Assembly (NCBI RefSeq): GCF_001654925.1
Contig: NZ_LXER01000032.1
Span: 262,112 to 326,111 of the forward strand
Origin: Buttiauxella brennerae ATCC 51605
GTDB lineage: Bacteria; Pseudomonadota; Gammaproteobacteria; Enterobacterales; Enterobacteriaceae
Direction of reading: 5' to 3'
Length of the DNA: 64,000 nucleotides
Shown here one piece after another: positions 44,482-53,893 of the stretch. Position 1 is the first letter of the stretch. Every line of letters starts with the position of its first letter. The position numbers were made by a program, and so were the translations under genes. The notes beneath the pieces were generated by a model. The model made no database searches. It worked only from the letters and a program-made list of their open reading frames with translations, and was not told where the DNA came from.

Positions 44482-45486
44482 CTACCGAATTTCCCCGTTC
44501 TCATCCTGATCAACAGCAAAGCAAGCCACCAACTGACCGCCGTACTCTTTGAGCTGCGGTTGCAACTGCGTGCACGGCCCAAAGCGACGGCGACAGCGGG
44601 CGTTGAACGCGCAGCCTGGCGGTGGGTTCAGCGGGCTTGGCAGCTCACCGGTGAGTTTGATGCGTTCGCGGCGGTCGTCCGGGTTCAGGCGCGGCGTGGC
44701 TGATAACAGCGCCTGGGTGTACGGGTGGCGCGGATTAGAGAAGATCTGGTCTTTGGTGCCCTTCTCCACACAGCGCCCTAAGTACATCACCATCACTTCG
44801 TCAGCGATGTGTTCCACCACCGACAAATCGTGGGAGATGAACACATACGACAGCCCCATTTCCTGCTGCAAATCCATCATCAGGTTCAGAACCTGCGCTC
44901 GCACGGAAACGTCGAGGGCCGAAACTGGTTCATCGGCGATCACCACGTCCGGGTCAAGCATCAGCCCACGGGCGATAGCAATACGCTGGCGCTGGCCGCC
45001 GGAAAACATATGCGGGTAGCGGTCGTAATGCTCGGTTTTCAGGCCGACTTTCGCCATCATCGCCAACGCTTTTTCACGGCGTTCGGCTTTGCTCAGGCTG
45101 GTGTTGATTTGCAACGGCTCTTCAAGAATTTGCCCCACTTTTTTACGCGGGTTCAGCGAGCCGTATGGATTCTGGAAGACGATCTGGATTTTCTGGCGAC
45201 GCAGCTTTTCAGCTGTTTCATCAGGCTTGAGCAGATCCTGGCCCTGATAATACAGTTCACCACCAGTTGGGATTTCGATCATCGTCAGCAGGCGGCCCAG
45301 CGTGGATTTACCACAGCCAGATTCACCCACCACGGCCAGCGTTTTGCCACGTTCGAGTTCAAATGAAACGCCATCCAGCGCTTTTACCAGGCGTTCCTGG
45401 CCGAAAAGGCCTTTCTTCACCGGGTAGTGTTTTTTCAGGTCGATGGCCTGCAACAGAGGTTGCGCAGTGGCCTTATCGGTACTCAT
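44482..45486 (-). CDS. dppF: Dipeptide/heme ABC transporter ATPase DppF
   Basis: 334 residues of the OppF/DppF family. Walker [13 protein letters not shown] (about 55), Walker [14 protein letters not shown] and signature [15 protein letters not shown] are all present, with a C-terminal oligopeptide-binding extension containing a four-Cys-type motif ([10 protein letters not shown]...GPC). It powers dipeptide import with DppBC. It overlaps dppD by ATGA. Its last codons have a second diverged copy at 40716-40811. Confidence 0.96.
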   Translation of the reverse strand: MSTDKATAQPLLQAIDLKKHYPVKKGLFGQERLVKALDGVSFELERGKTLAVVGESGCGKSTLGRLLTMIEIPTGGELYYQGQDLLKPDETAEKLRRQKIQIVFQNPYGSLNPRKKVGQILEEPLQINTSLSKAERREKALAMMAKVGLKTEHYDRYPHMFSGGQRQRIAIARGLMLDPDVVIADEPVSALDVSVRAQVLNLMMDLQQEMGLSYVFISHDLSVVEHIADEVMVMYLGRCVEKGTKDQIFSNPRHPYTQALLSATPRLNPDDRRERIKLTGELPSPLNPPPGCAFNARCRRRFGPCTQLQPQLKEYGGQLVACFAVDQDENGEIR

Positions 45487-46466
45487 AGCGTTGGCCTCCC
45501 GGCATCATCGAGTGGGAAGTGGCATTTGGACTGACGCCCGTTATCCACCAGGTTCAGTTCTGGTTCTATGCTGCGGCACTTATCTGTCGCATACGGGCAG
45601 CGTGGGTTGAGCAGGCAGCCGTTCGGGCGATCGTATTTACCCGGAACCACACCCGGCAATGACGCCAGGCGTGCTTTATCCTGTGCAAATTCAGGCAATG
45701 CACGTAAAAGTGCCTGGGTGTACGGATGGCGTGGCGCGCGGAAAATATCGCGCGATGCACCTGTTTCCACCACCTGGCCGGCGTACATCACGATGATTTT
45801 ATGTGCCGCTTCAGCCACCAGCGCAAGGTCATGGGTGATCAGGATCAGCGCCATGTTCTCTTTTTGCTGGAGTTCCAGTAACAGCTCGATGATTTGCGCC
45901 TGGATAGTTACGTCCAGCGCGGTGGTTGGTTCGTCGGCAATCAACAACTTAGGACGACAGGCAATCGCCATCGCGATCATCACGCGCTGGCTCATACCGC
46001 CGGAAAGCTGGTGCGGGTAAACGTCCAGACGCGAAGCCGCATCGGGAATACCCACCAGGTTCAGCAGGTCGATAGCTCGCTGAACGCGGGTTTTCTTGTT
46101 GCCGCCCTGGTGCACCTTGATGGCTTCCATAATCTGGAAACCGACGGTGTAGCAAGGGTTGAGGCTGGTCATCGGGTCCTGGAAGATCATCGCCACTTCG
46201 GCACCCACCAGGTTACGACGCTCTTTCTCAGAAATCTTTTGCAGATCCTGGCCGTTAAATTCCAGTTTTTCCGCCATTACGCGGCCTGGGTAATCAATCA
46301 GCCCCATAATCGCCAGCGAGCTGACCGATTTACCGGAACCAGATTCCCCAACAATACCGACAACTTCGCCCTGATTTACACTGTAACTCACGCGGTCTAC
46401 GGCACGGAACGGTGTCTTTTCGTCGCCGAAATGCACCGATAATTTATTTACATTCAATAACGCCAT
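45483..46466 (-). CDS. dppD: Dipeptide/heme ABC transporter ATPase DppD
   Basis: 327 residues. Walker [18 protein letters not shown], signature [16 protein letters not shown] and Walker [14 protein letters not shown] define an ABC ATPase of the DppD/OppD type; the C-terminal Cys-rich motif ([15 protein letters not shown]) can bind an iron-sulfur cluster in related transporters. It sits 11 nt after dppC and overlaps dppF. Confidence 0.96.
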   Translation of the reverse strand: MALLNVNKLSVHFGDEKTPFRAVDRVSYSVNQGEVVGIVGESGSGKSVSSLAIMGLIDYPGRVMAEKLEFNGQDLQKISEKERRNLVGAEVAMIFQDPMTSLNPCYTVGFQIMEAIKVHQGGNKKTRVQRAIDLLNLVGIPDAASRLDVYPHQLSGGMSQRVMIAMAIACRPKLLIADEPTTALDVTIQAQIIELLLELQQKENMALILITHDLALVAEAAHKIIVMYAGQVVETGASRDIFRAPRHPYTQALLRALPEFAQDKARLASLPGVVPGKYDRPNGCLLNPRCPYATDKCRSIEPELNLVDNGRQSKCHFPLDDAGRPTL

Positions 46467-46477
46467 TACGTAGCCCT

Positions 46478-47380
46478 TTACTGCTTGAGTTTAGGATCGA
46501 GCGCATCACGCAGCCCGTCACCCATCAGGTTAAATGCCAGCACCGTCAGTAGGATGGCGACACCTGGGAAGGTGACCACCCACCAAGCACTTTGCGCGAA
46601 CTGCAACACATCGGAGAGCATGGTGCCCCACTCTGGTGTTGGCGGTTGCGCACCCATGCCAAGGAAGCCGAGAGCGGCCATATCGAGAATGGCGTTAGAG
46701 AAGCCAAGAGAGGCCTGCACGATAAGCGGTGCCAGGCAGTTCGGTAAAATGTTGATGAACATCTGGCGCATTGAACTTGCACCCGCCACGCGAGAAGCGG
46801 TCACATAGTCACGGTTGACTTCAACCAGCACCGCACCGCGCGTCAGTCGCACATAGTGCGGCAGCGCAACGAAGGTTAAGGCAAGCGAGGCGTTGACTAT
46901 CGACGGGCCGAAAATCGCCACCAGCACCAGCGCCAACAGCAGGCTTGGCAGTGCCAGCATGATGTCGACAATACGCATGATGATGTTGTCGATAAGGCCA
47001 CCAAAGTAGCCCGCAACCAGGCCAAGTACCACGCCCATAATCAGCGACAGCACAACCACCAGGCAACCTACCAGCAGCGACAAACGCGCGCCGTACATCA
47101 GGCGAGCCATGATGTCACGGCCTACGTCATCGGTTCCCAGCAGGAACTGCCAGCTACCGCCATCCTGCCAGACCGGTGGGTGCAGCAGTGAATCACGGAA
47201 CTGTTCTGCCGGGCCGTGTGGCGCCAGCACGTTGGCGAAGATGGCGATCAGGATCATCGCGGTGACATACACCAGGCCGATGACCGCCCCTTTATTACGT
47301 TTAAAGTAGTGCCAGAATTCCTGGAATGGCGTCATGGGTACTGGCGCCGCTACCACTTTGTTTTCTGTTACTTGCGTCAT
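46478..47380 (-). CDS. dppC: Dipeptide/heme ABC transporter permease DppC
   Basis: 300 residues, an inner-membrane permease with an N-terminal cytoplasmic tail, about six helices and the EAA loop [17 protein letters not shown] before the last helices. With DppB it forms the channel for dipeptides (and heme) delivered by DppA. It starts eight nt after the dppB stop. Confidence 0.95.
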   Translation of the reverse strand: MTQVTENKVVAAPVPMTPFQEFWHYFKRNKGAVIGLVYVTAMILIAIFANVLAPHGPAEQFRDSLLHPPVWQDGGSWQFLLGTDDVGRDIMARLMYGARLSLLVGCLVVVLSLIMGVVLGLVAGYFGGLIDNIIMRIVDIMLALPSLLLALVLVAIFGPSIVNASLALTFVALPHYVRLTRGAVLVEVNRDYVTASRVAGASSMRQMFINILPNCLAPLIVQASLGFSNAILDMAALGFLGMGAQPPTPEWGTMLSDVLQFAQSAWWVVTFPGVAILLTVLAFNLMGDGLRDALDPKLKQ

Positions 47381-47388
47381 GATGGCCC

Positions 47389-48408
47389 TTATTTCTTATG
47401 GCGTATACGCGGGTTCACCACGCCGTACAGTAGGTCGACAATCAGGTTCACGAGGATAATCATCGTCGCGACCAACAATACGCCGCCCTGTACTACCGGG
47501 TAGTCACGACGTTGCAATGCATCAATCAGCCAGCGGCCAAGGCCCGGCCAGGAGAAGATGGTTTCCGTCAGAATGGCACCCGCCAGCAACGTACCGACCT
47601 GCAGGCCGATAACTGTCACAACCGGTAGCATGGCATTACGCAGAGCGTGTACCACGATGACGCGCATACGCGTCAGGCCTTTAGCTCGTGCGGTACGGAT
47701 GTAATCTTCGCCGAGCACTTCCAGCATTGATGAACGCGTCATACGCACGATAACCGCCAGTGGGATGGTACCGAGCACGACGGCTGGCAGAATCATGTGC
47801 GCTACGGCATCAATGAAGTCGCCAGGCTCACCCCATATAGCGGTGTCTATCAGCATAAAACCGGTGAGCGGTAAGGAGTCGTCGAGGAAGACCGTATCGC
47901 TGATGCGCCCTGATACCGGGGTGAGGTTCCAGTAGACGGAAACCAGCATGATTAACATCATGCCCCACCAGAAAATAGGCATGGAATAGCCTGTCAGCGC
48001 AAGGCCAACAGAGGTGTGGTCAAACACGGAACCGCGTTTAACCGCAGCCAGCACACCAACCGGAATACCCACGGCAACGGCAAACAGCATCGCGCAGATA
48101 CCGAGTTCCATGGTCGCTTTAAAACGCGGTACGAACTCGTCCCACACAGGCAGACGGCTTTTTAACGAAATGCCCAGGTCGCCGTGCATCACACCCCAAA
48201 TGTAATGGATGTATTGCTGCCACATAGGCTTGTTGAGGCCAAGTTCAGCCAACAACTGAGCATGACGTTCAGGAGAGATACCGCGCTCACCGGCCATAAT
48301 CATTACCGGGTCACCGGGAATCATGTGCACGAAGGCGAAGGTAAGTAGGGTAATACCGATAAAAGTGGGGATAACTAGCCCCAGACGTCGGAGGATGAAC
48401 TGCAACAT
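47389..48408 (-). CDS. dppB: Dipeptide/heme ABC transporter permease DppB
   Basis: 339 residues, an OppB/DppB-type permease beginning MLQFILRRLGLVIPTFIG. The EAA region RAKGLTRMRVIVVHALRNAM contacts the ATPases. It is separated from dppA by 332 bp holding a partial ERIC and a GAGAGGG repeat, which may uncouple DppA expression from that of the membrane parts. Confidence 0.95.
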   Translation of the reverse strand: MLQFILRRLGLVIPTFIGITLLTFAFVHMIPGDPVMIMAGERGISPERHAQLLAELGLNKPMWQQYIHYIWGVMHGDLGISLKSRLPVWDEFVPRFKATMELGICAMLFAVAVGIPVGVLAAVKRGSVFDHTSVGLALTGYSMPIFWWGMMLIMLVSVYWNLTPVSGRISDTVFLDDSLPLTGFMLIDTAIWGEPGDFIDAVAHMILPAVVLGTIPLAVIVRMTRSSMLEVLGEDYIRTARAKGLTRMRVIVVHALRNAMLPVVTVIGLQVGTLLAGAILTETIFSWPGLGRWLIDALQRRDYPVVQGGVLLVATMIILVNLIVDLLYGVVNPRIRHKK

Positions 48409-48458
48409 AACCCGGATTCTCTGTAATCTCCCGCCCTAACCCTCATCTTTCAGGCCAC

Positions 48459-48543
48459 AGGTGCGTTGGCTTCACTCAGTCACCCCAGTCACTTACTCAA
48501 GTAAGCTCCTGAGGATTCCCGAGCTTGCCGCCTTCCTGCAACC
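48459..48543. repeat. Truncated ERIC element (copy 3)
   Basis: GTGCGTTGGCTTCACTCAGT, the centre CACTTACTCAAGTAAGCTCC and GAGGATTCCCGAGCTTGCC match the ERIC core and one arm; the outer end is missing. It is in the dppA-dppB interval. Confidence 0.8.
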
Positions 48544-48638
48544 AGAAATCTGACGGTTAGCATAAATTGAGGCAGGATTGTATTGCTCACAAAAATTTCC
48601 ACAAACCTGGAGGATGGCGTCGGGTGTTGGACTTGTCG

Positions 48639-48726
48639 CCCTCACCCTAGCCCTCTCCCCCAGGAGAGGGAAAAAATCCCTCTCGATCTCCTCCCTCTCC
48701 CTGAGGGAGAGGGTCGGGGTGAGGGG
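48639..48726. repeat. GAGAGGG-type palindromic intergenic repeat (copy 3)
   Basis: CCCTCACCCTAGCCCTCTCC with an inverted GGGAGAGGGTCGGGGTGAGGG end. Together with the ERIC it can form strong RNA structure between dppA and dppB, a likely place to stop or stabilise the dppA transcript. Confidence 0.85.
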
Positions 48727-48740
48727 GATATCTACCAGTA

Positions 48741-50348
48741 TTATTCTACTGACACGTTCTCAAAGTGGTGTTTGCCCAATGGGTCAACCACGTAACCTTT
48801 CACTTCTTTGCGCACAGGCTCATATACCGTGGAGTGAGCAACGATCAGCGCCGGAGCCTGGTCATGCATCACGACCTGAGCTTGCTTGTACAGCTCGATA
48901 CGCTTGTTGTGATCGTCTGTGGCACGCGCAGGTTGAATCAGGTCTTCAAACGGCTTGTAGCACCAGCGAGAGTAGTTAGAACCATCTTTAGCCGCCGCAC
49001 AGCTGAACAGGGTGGCGAAGAAGTTGTCCGGGTCCCCATTGTCGCCGGTCCAGCCCATCATCACAGCCTGGTGTTCACCGGCTTTGGCACGCTTCAGGTA
49101 CTCGCCCCACTCGTAGGTCACGATTTTGGCGGTCACACCGACTTTCGCCCAGTCAGCCTGAATCATCTCAGCCATACGGCGAGCGTTCGGGTTGTACGGA
49201 CGTTGTACCGGCATTGCCCACAGATCAACGGTGAAGCCGTCAGCGTGGCCGGATTCTTTCAGCAGCGCTTTTGCTTTCTCAGGATCGTAGGTGTAATCCT
49301 TCACGTCATCGTTGTAGCCCCACATAGTTGGTGGGATCAGGTTTTTAGCCGCAGTGCCTGCGCCCTGATAAACCGCTTTGATGATCGCTTCTTTGTTCAC
49401 CGCGTAAGTCAGCGCCTGACGCACTTTCACGTCATCAAACGGCTTCTTCTCGGTGTTGAAGGAGAGGTAACCCACGTTCAGGCCAGCCTGTTCCATCAAG
49501 TTGATGCTCTTGTCTTGTTTCATGCGAGCGATGTCAGCCGGGTTTGGATACGGCATAACCTGGCACTCGTTTTTCTGCAGTTTGGCATAACGCACAGAAG
49601 CATCAGGCGTGATGGAGAAGACCAGACGATCGATCTGAGGTTTGGTGCCCCAGTAGCCCGGGAACGCTTTGTACAGAATGCGAGAATCTTTCTGGTATTG
49701 CAGCAGCTGGAACGGACCGGTACCGATTGGGTTCAGGTCAGTTTTTTCCGGCGTGCCCGCTTTCATCATGTTGTCAGCGTATTCTTTGGACAGAATAGAG
49801 GCGAAGTCCATCGCAAGGTCAGCCAGGAATGGCGATTCTGGACGCGTCAGCACGAACTGAACGGTATTATCGTCCACTTTCTTAATTTCACTGATCAGGT
49901 CAGATAAACCCATGCCTTCGAAGTATTCGTAGCTGCCGCCAGAAACTTTGTGATACGGGTTGTTGGCGTTTTTCTGACGATCAAAAGAGAACACCACGTC
50001 ATCAGCATTCAGATCGCGTGTTGGTTTGAAATCTTTGTTGTCCTGCCACTTCACACCTGAACGAAGGTGGAAGGTATAGGTTTTACCATCTGCGCTGACT
50101 TCCCATTTTTCAGCAAGTCCTGGGATGATTTCAGTGGTGCCCGTTTTGAACTCAACAAGGCGGTTATAGATAGGCACTGAACTGGCATCGTAAGTTGTAC
50201 CAGAGGTGAACAGTTGAGGGTTGAAACCTTCTGGGGAACCTTCTGAGCAATAAACCAGGGTTTTTGCCTGAACGCTAGCTGCTACGGTCAAGGCCACCAG
50301 GCTCAGACCAAATTTCAGCATCCCTGACTTCTTCAAGGAAAGACTCAT
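48741..50348 (-). CDS. dppA: Periplasmic dipeptide/heme-binding protein DppA
   Basis: 535 residues. A signal peptide of about 28 residues (ending VQA) precedes KTLVYCSEGSPEGFNPQLF, the mature start seen in E. coli DppA. It belongs to SBP family 5: it captures dipeptides, delivers them to DppBCDF and contributes to peptide chemotaxis through Tap. GGAG lies eight bases before the ATG. It is the first gene of the operon. A CA-rich leader suits repression by the sRNA GcvB, as known for dppA in E. coli and Salmonella. Confidence 0.96.
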   Translation of the reverse strand: MSLSLKKSGMLKFGLSLVALTVAASVQAKTLVYCSEGSPEGFNPQLFTSGTTYDASSVPIYNRLVEFKTGTTEIIPGLAEKWEVSADGKTYTFHLRSGVKWQDNKDFKPTRDLNADDVVFSFDRQKNANNPYHKVSGGSYEYFEGMGLSDLISEIKKVDDNTVQFVLTRPESPFLADLAMDFASILSKEYADNMMKAGTPEKTDLNPIGTGPFQLLQYQKDSRILYKAFPGYWGTKPQIDRLVFSITPDASVRYAKLQKNECQVMPYPNPADIARMKQDKSINLMEQAGLNVGYLSFNTEKKPFDDVKVRQALTYAVNKEAIIKAVYQGAGTAAKNLIPPTMWGYNDDVKDYTYDPEKAKALLKESGHADGFTVDLWAMPVQRPYNPNARRMAEMIQADWAKVGVTAKIVTYEWGEYLKRAKAGEHQAVMMGWTGDNGDPDNFFATLFSCAAAKDGSNYSRWCYKPFEDLIQPARATDDHNKRIELYKQAQVVMHDQAPALIVAHSTVYEPVRKEVKGYVVDPLGKHHFENVSVE

Positions 50349-50360
50349 TCTTCTGCTCCG

Positions 50361-50380
50361 TTGTGAGATGTGTTGTTTTT
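50361..50380 (-). promoter_or_regulatory. Probable GcvB-pairing site in the dppA leader
   Basis: On the mRNA strand AAAAACAACACATCTCACAA lies just upstream of the ribosome-binding site. GcvB R1 is G/U-rich and pairs with such C/A-rich leaders. This is based on established regulation of dppA and the composition seen here; GcvB itself is not in the window. Confidence 0.55.
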
Positions 50381-50948
50381 ACCGTTAGACCTTTGTTATT
50401 TGAGTGCGGTCTGTACGGTGTGCCCGGAGGCGGTGGTGAGGCCAGGTGTTCCTTTCGTCAGGCTAGCTGTGTGGTAGTGCGGACTGTCCATAATTTGCCC
50501 CTCACGCCCTACAATCTGTCAACAGATGAGTTAAACGTCAATATAGGTAACGGGGATTTACAACCGAGGTGAGAATCCGCGAACAAAGTTTAAAAAAAGC
50601 CAGTAGCTCTGTTTCCAGCAGGGAAATTTATGCTACTGCCCTGCACCCAGAATATTCCACTGATTAAAAGACGAGCGGGAGTCGTAACCAGTTGTGCCAA
50701 TTCTGTAAAATTTCTTGCCAGATGCTGATTATCTGAACGATAAGTTTTGTGATCTATGTCTCTTAGAGTGAATCATGCTGGTATGAAACATAAGCAACGG
50801 GGCATTAACCCACGATTTTCCATAACAAAATACGATGGAATATGTCACAAAATCATATAAAGACAGGTGTTGGGCGATGAAGCGGATATTTTGGCAAGAT
50901 TTGGGGGGTGAGCAATGCGCGATAAGCGCGGCGGCAAACTACAGATGC
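50381..50948. other. dppA upstream region without recognisable gene
   Basis: About 570 bp of mixed composition between the dppA leader and the tRNA-linked terminators. Small frames exist but lack starts and codon bias. It must contain the dppA promoter; I could not place it by eye. Confidence 0.5.
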
Positions 50949-50977
50949 AAAAAGACCAACCCGAAGGTTGGTCTTTT
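50949..50977. terminator. Symmetric terminator beyond the tRNA-Pro fragment
   Basis: AAAAGACCAACC, loop CGAA, GGTTGGTCTTTT: a perfect 12-pair stem. A-runs on one side and T-runs on the other make it usable in both directions. It is the second terminator past the tRNA. Confidence 0.85.
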
Positions 50978-50983
50978 CTAAAT

Positions 50984-51003
50984 TTGGTCGGCGAGAGAGG
51001 ATT
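50984..51003 (-). repeat. 20-bp direct copy of the tRNA-Pro 3' end
   Basis: TTGGTCGGCGAGAGAGGATT is identical to bases 51133-51152, the 3' end (including CCA) of the tRNA-Pro gene plus one flanking base. It is 149 bp from the intact copy. It may be an att remnant of an element inserted at the tRNA or a decayed second tRNA copy. Confidence 0.8.
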
Positions 51004-51096
51004 ATTCCCCTGCGGGCCGTTGCTGAAGCAACGTTGTCTCGCTGCGCTCGGCTCAAACCTCCTGCGGAGATTCTCATCCTCATAATCTACAGACGT

Positions 51097-51126
51097 AAAA
51101 AAACCCAACCTTGCGGTTGGGTTTTC
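51097..51126. terminator. Terminator of tRNA-Pro
   Basis: AAAACCCAACC, loop TTGC, GGTTGGGTTTT with further A/T flanks. It lies just beyond the tRNA 3' end on the minus strand, where it would read as a standard terminator. Confidence 0.88.
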
Positions 51127-51133
51127 TTGAAAT

Positions 51134-51210
51134 TGGTCGGCGAGAGAGGATTCGAACCTCCGACCCACTGGTCCCAAACCAGTTGCGCTACCAAGCTGCG
51201 CTACTCGCCG
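51134..51210 (-). tRNA. tRNA-Pro, anticodon UGG
   Basis: 77 bases including encoded CCA. The cloverleaf is complete: acceptor CGGCGAG/CTCGCCG, D-arm with AGCTTGGTAGCGC, anticodon stem ACTGG/CCAGT with loop TTTGGGA, so anticodon TGG, and T-loop GGTTCGAATCC. It reads all CCN proline codons. In E. coli the tRNA-Pro at this place (between dppA and eptB) is proK with anticodon CGG; the sequence here is of the proM type instead. Confidence 0.95.
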
Positions 51211-51310
51211 AATGCGGAGCGCATATTACTGCGCACCGTTTTAACCGTCAATCCCTGAAACTGAAAATCCCGTCTGTTTGCTTTAAATTTCAGCACATCA
51301 GGCTAAAAAG

Positions 51311-52996
51311 TTACTGTGCGGCCTTCTTTTCTGGCACATGGCACCAGTTGTTGTTCTGGTTGATACCACCGTCCGGAGACGTATAACCCAGGCAACCCAT
51401 GATGGTGTCGTACAATTCCACATGGCGGTGCGGCACTTTCATTTTTGCCTGCTCCTGCATGTGTGCAAACTCACGAGCACGATCCGGGTTTTCCAGATAC
51501 TTATCTGATGCCCAAACCAGCAATGGCACACGGAACTGCTCAGGTGGTGCCATATTACGTGGTGTACCGTGCAGGTGTTTGTGCTCGTCGATAGACTCAC
51601 CGTGGTCAGAGGCATAGAAAATAATCGCACGCTTATCACGCAGCTCAGAAATCACTTGTTCAAGCACGGTATCGGTATACAACACCGAGTTATCAAAAGC
51701 GTTAATCAGCTGCTGCTTGCTGCACTCTTTATCAATGCTCACGCATTCTGGCGTCCATTTTGCGAAGTTACGCGGGTAACGTTGCACATACGAGAAGTGA
51801 GAGCCTTTGGTATGCAGGATAATTAAATGCTTACCCTTAGGATGCTCATCAACCGAACGCTTCATCTCTTCGACCAGCAGCATGTCATCGACTTGCTTAC
51901 CACGGTTACGTGGCTCAGCCGCGATCTGCTCACGATAAGAGAAGTTATCAACCATGGTGTTGCCGTAGAACCACACTTCACTTTGCATCGCGAACAGGTT
52001 TGAGCTGAAACCGAGCTGTTTGAGTACCGCAAAAACGTTCTGCTCTTTCAGCGTACGCTGCGGGTTATCTTCCGCACCGCCTTCACGCACAAACATACAG
52101 CGTAGGGAGAGCTTAGTCGCGGTATCGCAGGATTGACCTCTGAATGCGACCAGGTTCTTCTCCTGGGAAAGTTTTGGTGTGGTATCGCGGTCGTAGCCGA
52201 GAATACCCATGTGATCCCAGCGTGTGGTTTCGCCAATCACAAACACAACGTAGGTATCATCCAGCTCTTTTGGCGCGACATAAGTAAATTTCTTTGCCGG
52301 GTTCATCAGCGAGCTGTTGTCGTTAGATTCATCCGCCTGAGCCCAGGCAAACAGGCCTAAAGCCGAAACCCAGTTTGATGGCAGGTAGGAGTTAGCCACC
52401 ACGCCGCCATAACTTGGCATATCAACAGTTGAGCGCTTTTCCGTTGTATTTTGCTGTTTATCAAGCAAACGCAGCGGTGCCCAAACCATCAAACCAGCCA
52501 GCAGCACAATGGCGATATTTTTGATGCGTTGGCCAGGTGTTTTCAGCCGGTTGATAAGCGTATCGCGAGTGTTGCTTCCCCAGATAAGAACCAGCGGAAT
52601 TGCGCTGACCAGCACCATCCACATCACGAATTGATAGCCGACAATTTCTTTAGAAAGGTCGATATCCGTGGTCATCACCGAGGCAATAATCCCATAGCCG
52701 ATCACGACGTTAAGCAGCGTCATGTAATAGCTGGCACCGACGGAACACAACACAATCAGCGTGGCGAGAATTCGCCAGACAGTTCTTCCAAGCAGAGATA
52801 ACACGCGGAATAAAAAGAAAGTGACCAGAACACAAGCCACCACTTCAACAATCATAGATAACGCTTTCAGGCTGCTAAAATCCTGAGCAAATCCCATAAA
52901 GCGATTATAGAAAACTGAAAGGTTTAAAAACAGGCCGATGTACACCGCTAACAGAAGGCAGAGCTTCTGCTGGGTCATCGATTTAACGTAATTCAT
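51311..52996 (-). CDS. eptB: Kdo2-lipid A phosphoethanolamine transferase EptB
   Basis: 561 residues. Five N-terminal membrane helices lead to a periplasmic sulfatase-like domain. VVFVIGETTRWDHMGI holds the catalytic threonine, and YASDHGESIDEHKHLHGTP is the zinc-binding motif. It adds phosphoethanolamine to the outer Kdo of the LPS core, lowering surface charge; E. coli eptB is controlled by sigma-E and the sRNA MgrR. It matches E. coli EptB along its length and sits between the tRNA-Pro gene and yhjX as there, with an inserted HD gene. Confidence 0.95.
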   Translation of the reverse strand: MNYVKSMTQQKLCLLLAVYIGLFLNLSVFYNRFMGFAQDFSSLKALSMIVEVVACVLVTFFLFRVLSLLGRTVWRILATLIVLCSVGASYYMTLLNVVIGYGIIASVMTTDIDLSKEIVGYQFVMWMVLVSAIPLVLIWGSNTRDTLINRLKTPGQRIKNIAIVLLAGLMVWAPLRLLDKQQNTTEKRSTVDMPSYGGVVANSYLPSNWVSALGLFAWAQADESNDNSSLMNPAKKFTYVAPKELDDTYVVFVIGETTRWDHMGILGYDRDTTPKLSQEKNLVAFRGQSCDTATKLSLRCMFVREGGAEDNPQRTLKEQNVFAVLKQLGFSSNLFAMQSEVWFYGNTMVDNFSYREQIAAEPRNRGKQVDDMLLVEEMKRSVDEHPKGKHLIILHTKGSHFSYVQRYPRNFAKWTPECVSIDKECSKQQLINAFDNSVLYTDTVLEQVISELRDKRAIIFYASDHGESIDEHKHLHGTPRNMAPPEQFRVPLLVWASDKYLENPDRAREFAHMQEQAKMKVPHRHVELYDTIMGCLGYTSPDGGINQNNNWCHVPEKKAAQ

Positions 52997-53308
52997 GCAG
53001 GTTGTCCGAAAAAATAAAGCAAAAGAGAAAAGTCATCAGCATCACTCAGACTCCTCATTACAAAGAAAATTCTGAGTGATAAAAAATAGAGATTGAATCG
53101 GGATGATTCTTAGCCAATTTTTGGCGCGAATAAGTAGAACATAGGGGAAGAAAAAAGTATCGCCAAAAAACGTGATCTGGTCTGTTGTTTACATTAATCA
53201 GAGCATGCTGAATCGAGAAAAAAGTCGATACACCGTGCACAAAGCAATTGTATTGAGCAGCATAACTGTGGGAAACATTAGGCATTGTGGTGATGCGGAG
53301 AAAAAATC
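52997..53308. other. Divergent control region of eptB and the HD gene
   Basis: 312 bp with no convincing gene. It should hold promoters on both strands (eptB leftward, the HD gene rightward). I could not place them with confidence. Confidence 0.5.
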
Positions 53309-53893
53309 ATGCTGTCATTGGAAGAACGTGCACGCCGGTATGCCGCAAAGGCGCATGCTGCTTGCGACCAGCGCCGCAAATATACCCTTGAGCCTTACAT
53401 CGTCCATCCTGCGGCTGTGGTGGAACTGGTCAGGAGTGTTTGCTCCGTTGAGGAAATGCTCGCGGCAGCCTGGCTGCACGATACCGTAGAAGACACAGGC
53501 ACCACGCTTATCGACATTCAGGAGCACTTTGGCCCGGACGTAGCAACGCTGGTAGCAATGGTGACGAACCCCGAACTGCCGTCGGGTACTAACCGCATGA
53601 ACCGCAAGCGCGCGCATTTCCTGCATACCGCCAGTGCCAGTAGTGATGCGCAAACAATAAAGCTGGCAGATATCATTGATAACACGCGTGAAATTTTGCG
53701 CTACGACCCACACTTTGCCCGGGTCTACTTGATAGAAAAACGCATTCAATTGGCGGGTTTACAACGGGGAAATGAGAGCTTAAGAGCGCAGGCGGAAAAT
53801 ATTATAGAGCAGGGGATTTCACAATTAATGATGCCGCCGTATAACGTCCCGGCGGCATGGTTTGCGGCATTAATGGCTCGCTATCAGGCGTGA
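53309..53893 (+). CDS. HD-domain protein, SpoT/MESH1-like small alarmone hydrolase candidate
   Basis: 194 residues, GGAG eight bases before the ATG. It is a stand-alone hydrolase domain of the RelA/SpoT type: IVHPAAVVELV (His33), AWLHDTVEDTGTT (His57-Asp58 and Glu61-Asp62, the HDxxED core), HFGPDVATLVAMVTN, and IKLADIIDNTRE (Asp121, Asn125), the same order as in SpoT and animal MESH1. These residues bind Mn and cleave the 3'-pyrophosphate of (p)ppGpp. No synthetase domain follows. It has no E. coli counterpart at this place. Its end overlaps the end of yhjX by ten bases. Confidence 0.82.
   Translation: MLSLEERARRYAAKAHAACDQRRKYTLEPYIVHPAAVVELVRSVCSVEEMLAAAWLHDTVEDTGTTLIDIQEHFGPDVATLVAMVTNPELPSGTNRMNRKRAHFLHTASASSDAQTIKLADIIDNTREILRYDPHFARVYLIEKRIQLAGLQRGNESLRAQAENIIEQGISQLMMPPYNVPAAWFAALMARYQA

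Noticed and set aside
48765..49907. 380-codon open frame antisense to dppA
   Set aside because: Shadow of the codon bias of dppA on the other strand; rich in His/Val/Arg with no domain.
50845..51258. Frames across the tRNA-Pro and its terminators
   Set aside because: They read through tRNA and terminator sequences on either strand. The region is RNA-coding.
53315..53749. 144-codon frame antisense to the HD gene
   Set aside because: Opposite strand of an HD domain with clear motifs; no start signal.
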